5,268 bases of DNA from DASQUK01 sp046723645 (GTDB taxonomy: Bacteria > Actinomycetota > Acidimicrobiia > Acidimicrobiales > VFJN01): contig JBKOUY010000015.1 in the NCBI GenBank assembly GCA_046723645.1, positions 1 through 5,268 on the forward strand. Direction: 5' to 3'. Below, one piece after another: positions 1 through 4,459 of this stretch. Under the pieces are notes generated by a model. That model was not told the DNA's origin and did no database searches. It saw only the letters and a list, made by a program, of their open reading frames with translations. The first letter of the stretch is position 1. Each line of letters opens with the position of its first letter. The position numbers were made by a program, and so were the translations under genes.

Positions 1-1
1 C

Positions 2-184
2 CGGCTCGAGGCGGCAGACGCCGCGGTCGCGGAGGCCGAGCATCGGCTGGACGCCCTGGTGGCCAAGGCCGGCGTGGCGACGCCCGGGTTCCTCGGTACC
101 GGAGCCGAGGAGCAGCTCCGTCAGCCCGACCGCCCCAGTCGCAGCCGGCACCCACCGGGCGGCCGGCGCTGCCGCTGCCGCTGA
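2..184 (+). CDS. 3' end of an unrecognised Ala/Glu-rich protein (partial at window edge)
   Basis: The frame beginning at base 2 is open from the window edge to a TGA at 182-184, giving about 60 residues. Up to about base 115 it looks coding: codons end mostly in G or C, and the peptide is rich in Ala, Glu, Leu and Arg with a heptad-like pattern (LEAADAAVAEAEHRLDALV), suggesting an amphipathic helix or coiled coil. It is followed by a Gly/Pro-containing turn (ATPGFLGTG). The last 20 or so residues are Arg/Pro/Ser-rich (RPSRSRHPPGG) and resemble out-of-frame sequence, so the natural C-terminus may have been lost or replaced where this gene meets the reductase fragment downstream. The helix followed by an LG motif vaguely recalls the coiled-coil region of large serine recombinases, but this is too short to assign. 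Function unknown. Confidence 0.4.
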   Translation, partial: RLEAADAAVAEAEHRLDALVAKAGVATPGFLGTGAEEQLRQPDRPSRSRHPPGGRRCRCR

Positions 185-438
185 ACGTCGATGCCGCGTT
201 GGTCGACATCCTGCAGGACATGTTCGAGTCGGCGGGTGCGTACGTGATGGGCCGGCGGATGGCGGACGGCGGGGAGGAGCCCTGGGGGGAGGAGCCGCCG
301 TTCCACGCGCCGGTGTTCGTCGTCACCCACCGGGCCCGCGAGACGCTGGAGAGGAAGGGCGGCACCAGCTTCACCTACGTCACCGACGGGCTGGAGAGCG
401 CCATCGACCAGGGGCGGGCGGCCGCGAACGGCCGCCGA
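185..438 (+). pseudogene. Middle fragment of a dihydrofolate-reductase-like (RibD C-terminal family) protein
   Basis: In the frame containing base 199, residues starting near NVDAALVDILQDMFESAG and running through MGRRM (about 247-261), PWGEEPPFHAPVFVVTH (about 280-330) and FTYVTDGLESA (about 370-402) match the conserved centre of the YyaP/YwjB-type dihydrofolate reductase family (RibD_C fold, NADPH-binding reductases). What is seen: neither the N-terminal 'S.SLDGF.AG' strand nor the C-terminal 'vaGG...LvDE..i..vPvlLG' half is present in any frame, so only about 80 of a usual 180-200 residues remain. What I infer: a gene relic, probably from deletion or rearrangement. The homology fades after AAANG near base 435. 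Bases 439-543 contain no recognisable gene. No in-frame stop separates the relic from the sulfotransferase (the frame is open from base 1 to 1479), so a long fused call is possible but not credible. Confidence 0.65.
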
Positions 439-543
439 GCTGGCGGGGGGTCTGGTTGTGGACCATCCGGCGGCCGGCGGCGTTTCGCAGCGTCAACCGT
501 CGGGTATGCAAGCGGCGGCCGATCCCCCGGCCGAGGATCGACG

Positions 544-1482
544 ATGGACCGCACCGCTCGCCCCGTGGCCTTCTCGTTGGAGGATGCCCCCGATCGGCTG
601 GCCTGGATCTTCGGCTCGTCGCGCAGCGGCAGCACCTGGCTGCTGCGCATGCTGTCGTCGCTCGAGGACGTCACAGCGATCGACGACCCCCACCTCGGTC
701 ACCACCTCGGGGTATGGCGGCCGATCTCGCTGGCGTGGGCCACGGCCCAGTACCCGCCGGACCTGACGACCCTCGACCGGCTCAAGCACGACAAGGACAG
801 CTACTTCTTCAGCGACCGCTACCGCGACGCCTGGGAGCCCGCGCTGCGCCGGCTCATCGTCGCTCGGTTCGACGCCGAGGTGGCCGACGGTCGAGATGGC
901 CCCGCTCGGGAGCCCGTCGTGGTCGTCAAGGAGCCGGGCTCGCACGTCGCCGACCTGTTGATGAGGCTGTTCCCCGGGTCACGCATGATCTTCCTCCTGC
1001 GGGACGGGCGCGATGTGGTCGACTCGTGGCTTGCCGCCTACCGATACGGGTCGTGGGCCCTCGATGAGGGCGCGTTCCCCGTCACCGACGCCGGCCGGGA
1101 GGCGCTCGTCCGCTGGCAGTCGGCGGTCTGGGCCTTCCGGACCGCGGTCGTGCAGCGGGTGTACGAAGAGCATCTCCCCGACCGCCGGGTGCTCGTGCGC
1201 TACGAGGACCTCGTGGCCGACCCCGCCCGCGAGCTGGCCCGGATCTGCGCCTACCTCCCCCTCGACGCGTCCGCCCACGCGCTCGCGAACGTCGCCGCCC
1301 GCCACGCCTACGCCGCAGTGCCGCGGGCGGACAAGGGACACGACAAGGAGATCCGCTCGGCGACGCCCGGCGGCTGGCGCGACAACCTCACCCCGGCCGA
1401 GCACGACGTGATGCACGAGGTGATGGGGGCCAAGCTGGCCGAGCTCGGCTACCTGGAGCCCGAGCCCGTCGGCCTGGCGTAG
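544..1482 (+). CDS. Sulfotransferase family protein (PAPS-dependent type)
   Basis: A 312-residue protein of the P-loop sulfotransferase family, which transfers sulfate from 3'-phosphoadenosine 5'-phosphosulfate to an acceptor hydroxyl or amine, normally in the cytoplasm in bacteria. The 5'-phosphosulfate loop is G24-SSRSGSTW (24-32). The 3'-phosphate site is RMIFLLRDGRDVVDSW (147-162), with R153 and S161 at the usual spacing of eight. The family's LVRYEDL motif lies around 217-223 and a C-terminal GGWRDNL (276-282) matches the 'G.W...L' element near the cofactor. I chose ATG 544 because the P-loop then starts at a normal distance (residue 24) and GAGG (533-536) stands 7 bases upstream as a modest ribosome site; earlier in-frame starts would add the reductase relic. 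No signal peptide or membrane segment is visible. The acceptor cannot be deduced, and no PAPS-making or carbohydrate genes are beside it. It ends 51 bases before cysS. Confidence 0.88.
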   Translation: MDRTARPVAFSLEDAPDRLAWIFGSSRSGSTWLLRMLSSLEDVTAIDDPHLGHHLGVWRPISLAWATAQYPPDLTTLDRLKHDKDSYFFSDRYRDAWEPALRRLIVARFDAEVADGRDGPAREPVVVVKEPGSHVADLLMRLFPGSRMIFLLRDGRDVVDSWLAAYRYGSWALDEGAFPVTDAGREALVRWQSAVWAFRTAVVQRVYEEHLPDRRVLVRYEDLVADPARELARICAYLPLDASAHALANVAARHAYAAVPRADKGHDKEIRSATPGGWRDNLTPAEHDVMHEVMGAKLAELGYLEPEPVGLA

Positions 1483-1520
1483 CCCAGCCAACTTGTTCGG
1501 GCGGGGTGGATGGGCGCCGG

Positions 1521-1526
1521 TACCCT
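1521..1526 (+). promoter_or_regulatory. Probable -10 box of a leaderless cysS promoter
   Basis: TACCCT fits the TAnnnT core of an actinobacterial -10 element and ends 7 bases before the cysS ATG at 1534, so transcription would begin at or next to the start codon. No Shine-Dalgarno site precedes that ATG, which fits leaderless translation. The -35 is weak: the nearest good match, TTGTTC (1493-1498), is 22 bases away, longer than the usual 16-19. The box lies within the short overhang created if the upstream ATG at 1510 were used, which argues for 1534. Confidence 0.45.
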
Positions 1527-1533
1527 CGCGCCC

Positions 1534-2889
1534 ATGCTGCGGCTGTTCGACACCGCCAAGGGGGGCGTCGTGCCCTTCGAGCCCCGGGAGCCGGGCAAGG
1601 TGTCGATGTACGTCTGCGGGCCGACGGTGTACGGCCCGCCGCACCTTGGTCACGGGCGCTTCTCCCTGGTGTTCGACGTGCTGCGGCGGTACCTCGCGTG
1701 GTCGGGCAACGAGGTCACCTACGTCTCCAACATCACCGACATCGACGACCGGATCATCGAGCGCGCGCAGCGGGAGGACCGCGGCTGGCGCGACATCACG
1801 GTTCGCTGCGAGGGCGTGTGGTACCGGGCGATGGATGCGCTCAACGTCCAGCGCCCCGACCACGACCCCCACGCCACGGCGTACGTCGACGGGATGGTCG
1901 AGCTCATCGGGCGGCTGGTCGACCACGGCGTCGCCTACCAGACCTCCGACGGCGTCTACTTCCAGTCCGAGCGGGTGGACGACTACGGCCTGCTGGCGCG
2001 CCAACCGCTCGACAGCCTCAAGGTCGGCGCCCGCGTCGAGGGCACGGAGGAGAAGCGCTCGCCGCTCGACTTCGCGCTTTGGAAGAAGGCCAAGCCGGGG
2101 GAGCCCACGTGGCCGTCCCCCTGGGGGCCCGGCCGGCCGGGCTGGCACACGGAGTGCGTGGTGATGTCGCTCGGCCTGCTGGGCGAGGGGTTCGACATCC
2201 ACGGTGGGGGGCAGGACCTGGCGTTCCCGCACCACGAGAACGAGCGGGCGCAGGCGGTGGCCGACGGCCAGCGGTTCGCGCGCTACTGGTTGCACAACGG
2301 CTTCGTCGAGGTCGAGGGCACCAAGATGTCGAAGTCGCTCGGCAACGTGACCAACCTGCTCGACCTGGTGGAGCAGTACGACCCGCGCGCCTACCGCCTG
2401 CTCGTTCTGCGCTCGCACTACCGCTCGCCGATCGACGTGACCGACGACAGCCTGCGCGACGCCGAGCGGTCCCTCGACCGGCTCGACACGTTCGCCCGCA
2501 AGGCCGCAGAGCTGGACGTCACGACCGAGCCCGACCCGGAGGCGCTCGACCGGTTCCGGGCGGCGATGGACGACGACCTCGACACGCCGAAGGCCACGGC
2601 GCTGATGTTCGACCTCGTCCGCCGGGCGAACCAGCTGCTCGGCGCCGGCGACGCCGCCGCGGCCGCCCCCCTGGCGGCCGCGGCGCTCGAGCTCACCGGC
2701 GCCCTGGGCCTGGAGCTCAACGCCGAGGGCGGTGAGGTCCCCGACGCGATCCGGGAGCTGGCGCGCCAGCGCGACCTGGCCCGGGCCGTCAAGGACTGGG
2801 CCCGCGCCGACGCCCTGCGCAGCCAGATCGTCGCCGGCGGCTACGTGGTCGAGGACACGCCCGGGGGCACCGAGGTACGTCCCGCCTGA
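1534..2889 (+). CDS. cysS: Cysteinyl-tRNA synthetase
   Basis: Class I aminoacyl-tRNA synthetase that activates cysteine with ATP and charges tRNA-Cys; cytoplasmic and essential. The protein has 451 residues, close to the 461 of the E. coli enzyme. Visible elements in order: YVCGPTVYG with zinc ligand C28, the ATP-binding HLGH (37-40), NITDIDDRII (about 69-78), WPSPWGPGRPGWHTEC with C208, GGGQDLAFPHHENE with H233 and E237, KMSKS (264-268), and a C-terminal helical tRNA-binding region ending in a DALR..I element. The four zinc ligands correspond to C28, C209, H234 and E238 in E. coli. The mycothiol ligase MshC is a close paralogue, but HHENE and the full C-terminal domain mark this as CysS. Start 1534 aligns exactly with family N-termini; ATG 1510 would add eight residues (MGAGTLAP). 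It is not next to ispD, ispF or rlmB, its common actinobacterial neighbours. A long hairpin follows the stop codon. Confidence 0.97.
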   Translation: MLRLFDTAKGGVVPFEPREPGKVSMYVCGPTVYGPPHLGHGRFSLVFDVLRRYLAWSGNEVTYVSNITDIDDRIIERAQREDRGWRDITVRCEGVWYRAMDALNVQRPDHDPHATAYVDGMVELIGRLVDHGVAYQTSDGVYFQSERVDDYGLLARQPLDSLKVGARVEGTEEKRSPLDFALWKKAKPGEPTWPSPWGPGRPGWHTECVVMSLGLLGEGFDIHGGGQDLAFPHHENERAQAVADGQRFARYWLHNGFVEVEGTKMSKSLGNVTNLLDLVEQYDPRAYRLLVLRSHYRSPIDVTDDSLRDAERSLDRLDTFARKAAELDVTTEPDPEALDRFRAAMDDDLDTPKATALMFDLVRRANQLLGAGDAAAAAPLAAAALELTGALGLELNAEGGEVPDAIRELARQRDLARAVKDWARADALRSQIVAGGYVVEDTPGGTEVRPA

Positions 2890-2941
2890 GATTCCTGCCG
2901 CGGGATCGGTGGCCCTGACCACCGATCCCGCGGCAGGAATC
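2890..2941 (+). terminator. Perfect 23-bp inverted repeat after cysS; probable terminator or dispersed hairpin repeat
   Basis: Arms 2890-2912 and 2919-2941 are perfect reverse complements (23 bp, core CCGCGGGATCGGTGG) around the six-base loop CCCTGA. The left arm starts one base after the cysS TGA. There is no T run on either side, so this is not a classical intrinsic terminator; long T-less hairpins after stop codons are common in high-GC actinobacteria and may stop transcription or protect the mRNA 3' end. Being symmetrical, it could act on both strands. Because the arms are mirror images, both strands translate to similar peptides (IPAAGS...TDPAAGI), which can create false ORF extensions. 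Whether it is repeated elsewhere in the genome cannot be seen here. Confidence 0.75.
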
Positions 2942-3031
2942 CGATAACGCCCGAGCCGGATCGCCCGCGGCGGCCGAGGGCTCGTCACCGATGCAGCTTG
3001 GTGGCGTTTACGGGTGGGGGTGTCGTCACCG

Positions 3032-3059
3032 TTGCGACGGGCGGGGGCTGGGGTAGGCT
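3032..3059 (+). promoter_or_regulatory. Promoter of the acyl-CoA dehydrogenase gene
   Basis: TTGCGA (3032-3037) and TAGGCT (3054-3059) are separated by 16 bases, a good fit to a housekeeping sigma promoter with a TAnnnT -10. The predicted start is about 3066, inside the adjoining palindrome. The spacer is unusually G-rich (runs at 3039-3041, 3043-3047 and 3050-3053). Its position shows that the coding region cannot begin at the upstream in-frame TTG at 2998. Confidence 0.6.
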
Positions 3060-3061
3060 AT

Positions 3062-3077
3062 GTTACCGATCGGTAAC
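3062..3077 (+). promoter_or_regulatory. 16-bp palindromic operator, TetR type
   Basis: GTTACCGATCGGTAAC is a perfect palindrome just downstream of the -10 box and covering the predicted transcription start near 3066. This is the classical place for a repressor to block initiation. Size and symmetry suit a dimeric TetR/AcrR family protein, the family that most often controls fatty-acid degradation genes in actinobacteria. No regulator gene is present in the window, so the cognate protein is unknown; de-repression by an acyl-CoA is a reasonable guess from family knowledge only. Confidence 0.65.
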
Positions 3078-3099
3078 TATCGGATCGCCGGCATCGACC

Positions 3100-3104
3100 A
3101 AGGG
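3100..3104 (+). promoter_or_regulatory. Ribosome binding site of the acyl-CoA dehydrogenase
   Basis: AAGGG stands 7 bases before ATG 3112 and is the best Shine-Dalgarno match in the leader. With the promoter and operator upstream, it fixes the start codon and implies an untranslated leader of about 45 bases, unlike the two leaderless genes nearby. Confidence 0.6.
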
Positions 3105-3111
3105 CAGTGCG

Positions 3112-4329
3112 ATGAGTGAGTTCTCGTTGAACCTGAGCGAAGACCAGCAGCAGATCCAGAAGTGGGTCCACGACTTCGCCGAGGAGGTCGTCCGTCCTGC
3201 GGCGCACGAGTGGGACGAGCGCGAGGAGTTTCCCTGGCCGATCGTCGAGGAGGCGGCGAAGATCGGGCTCTACTCGTTCGACTTCTTCGCGCAGGCGTCG
3301 CTCGGCGATCCGTCGGGCCTGACGCTCCCGGTGGCGCTCGAGGAGCTGTTCTGGGGCGACGCCGGCATCGGCCTGTCCATCTTCGGTTCCGGCCTGGCCG
3401 CCGCCGGCATCGCCGGGACCGGCCTTCCCGAGCAGGTCATGGAATGGGTGCCGCAGTGCTTCGGGACCGCCGATGACATCAAGCTCGGCGCGTTCTGCGT
3501 GTCGGAGCCCGACGCCGGCTCGGATGTCAGCTCTCTCAAGACGCGGGCGGTCTACGACGAGGCGGCCGACGAGTGGGTCCTCAACGGGACCAAGGCGTGG
3601 ATCACCAACGGCGGCATCGCCGACGTCCACGTGGTCGTGGCCACCGTCGATCCCGCGCTCAAGGGCCGTGGCCAGGCGAGCTTCGTGGTCCCGCCGGGGA
3701 CCAAGGGCCTGTCGCAGGGGCAGAAGTACCTCAAGCACGGGATCAAGGCGTCGCACACCGCCGAGGTCGTCCTCGACGACGTGCGCGTCCCCGGTGCCCT
3801 GCTCCTGGGCGGCAAGGAGAAGCTGGACGAGAAGCTGGCCCGGGCCCGCGAGCAGCAGACGACCGGCGCCAAGCAGCCGGCGATGGCCACGTTCGAGGCC
3901 ACCCGGCCCGCCGTGGGCGCCATGGCGGTCGGCATCGCCCGGGCCGCCTACGAGTACGCGCTCGACTACGCCAAGGAGCGCAAGGCGTTCGGCAAGCCGA
4001 TCATCGAGAACCAGGCGATCGCGTTCATGCTCGCCGACATGGCCACCGAGATCGACGCCGCCCGCCTCCTGGTCCACCGGGCCGCCTGGCTGGCCCGCAA
4101 CGGCGGCTACAAGAACGCCGAGGGCTCGATGTCGAAGCTCAAGGCCGGCCGCACCGCGGTGTGGGTGACCGAGCGGGCCATCCAGATCCTCGGCGGCTAC
4201 GGCTACACGCGTGAGTATCCGGTCGAGCGGATGCACCGCGACGCCAAGATCTACGACATCTTCGAGGGCACCGAACAGATCCAGCAGCTCGTCATCGCCA
4301 GGGCGATCAGCGGCCTGCGCATCGAGTAG
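3112..4329 (+). CDS. Acyl-CoA dehydrogenase (FadE-like flavoprotein)
   Basis: A 405-residue FAD enzyme that oxidises an acyl-CoA thioester to the trans-2-enoyl-CoA, the first step of beta-oxidation or related branched-chain, amino-acid or sterol breakdown; cytoplasmic, passing electrons to ETF. Seen in order: an N-terminal helical domain, the middle beta-domain with FCVSEPDAGSD (128-138) and NGTKAWITNGG (158-168) that contact FAD and substrate, then the C-terminal helices with ERKAFGKPI...Q (289-301) for FAD binding across the dimer, QILGGYGYTREYPVERMHRDAK (358-379) and IFEGTEQIQ. E385 in FEGT is in the place of the catalytic base Glu376 of medium-chain acyl-CoA dehydrogenase. The linker between VRVP (224-227) and TRP (264-266) is about 15 residues longer than in that enzyme and is charged (KEKLDEKLARARE). 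Chain-length preference is not deducible. Start ATG 3112 is set by AAGGG at 3100-3104; the palindrome upstream suggests repressor control. It stands alone, with no ETF, thiolase or hydratase neighbour. Confidence 0.94.
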   Translation: MSEFSLNLSEDQQQIQKWVHDFAEEVVRPAAHEWDEREEFPWPIVEEAAKIGLYSFDFFAQASLGDPSGLTLPVALEELFWGDAGIGLSIFGSGLAAAGIAGTGLPEQVMEWVPQCFGTADDIKLGAFCVSEPDAGSDVSSLKTRAVYDEAADEWVLNGTKAWITNGGIADVHVVVATVDPALKGRGQASFVVPPGTKGLSQGQKYLKHGIKASHTAEVVLDDVRVPGALLLGGKEKLDEKLARAREQQTTGAKQPAMATFEATRPAVGAMAVGIARAAYEYALDYAKERKAFGKPIIENQAIAFMLADMATEIDAARLLVHRAAWLARNGGYKNAEGSMSKLKAGRTAVWVTERAIQILGGYGYTREYPVERMHRDAKIYDIFEGTEQIQQLVIARAISGLRIE

Positions 4330-4346
4330 GCGCTAGCTGCGGTTTC

Positions 4347-4363
4347 GCGCCCTTGTTGGGCGC
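4347..4363 (+). terminator. Short GC hairpin after the acyl-CoA dehydrogenase
   Basis: GCGCCC (4347-4352), loop TTGTT, GGGCGC (4358-4363): a perfect 6-bp stem 17 bases after the stop codon. There is no T tract after it, so it is a weak candidate terminator. Confidence 0.35.
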
Positions 4364-4386
4364 TCGCCCGTCCGTAGGATCAGCGC

Positions 4387-4408
4387 GCCGTCCACGCCGT
4401 CCACGCCG
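4387..4408 (+). repeat. Small 9-bp tandem repeat
   Basis: GCCGTCCAC occurs twice in tandem (4387-4395, 4396-4404), followed by the partial copy GCCG (4405-4408). It lies in the 130-base gap between the dehydrogenase and the cyclase-like gene. It may be a replication-slippage product; no function is apparent. Confidence 0.5.
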
Positions 4409-4422
4409 GTTCGTCATGCTCG

Positions 4423-4451
4423 GCGACACGATCTGAATCGATCGCGATAAT
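4423..4451 (+). promoter_or_regulatory. Leaderless promoter of the cyclase-like gene
   Basis: GCGACA (4423-4428; matches the GACA part of TTGACA), a 17-base spacer, and GATAAT (4446-4451), a strong -10. The predicted start is about 4458, two bases before ATG 4460, so the mRNA would be leaderless; there is no Shine-Dalgarno site. The palindrome ATCGCGAT (4441-4448) overlaps the -10, and TCGCGAT recurs 13 bases later over the start codon (4455-4461), so a regulator could bind here. Confidence 0.55.
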
Positions 4452-4459
4452 GCGTCGCG

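Noticed and set aside
446..515. Possible trace of an enoyl-CoA hydratase N-terminus (LVVDHPAAG followed in another frame by RSVNRR)
   Set aside because: It needs at least one frame change and spans only about 20 residues, so chance resemblance is as likely.
199..1482. A single 427-residue protein starting at TTG 199 that joins the reductase fragment to the sulfotransferase
   Set aside because: The reductase part is incomplete at both ends and is separated from the sulfotransferase by about 35 residues of low-complexity sequence; a good ATG with GAGG upstream lies at 544, in the normal position for the P-loop.
1534..2889. MshC (mycothiol ligase) instead of CysS
   Set aside because: HHENE after the GGGQDL motif, close length to CysS and a complete C-terminal tRNA-binding region fit CysS; MshC has HHEF-type sequence and a shorter tail.
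979..2988. Minus-strand 669-residue open frame antisense to the sulfotransferase and cysS
   Set aside because: It is the mirror of two well-supported genes in GC-rich DNA, has the Arg/Val/Gly/Pro-rich composition of an antisense shadow, shows no known motif, and its N-terminus is just the translated hairpin.
2998..3111. N-terminal extension of the acyl-CoA dehydrogenase from TTG 2998
   Set aside because: It would translate the -35, -10 and operator; the extension (MVAFTGGGVVTVATGGGWG...) has no family match, and AAGGG points to ATG 3112.
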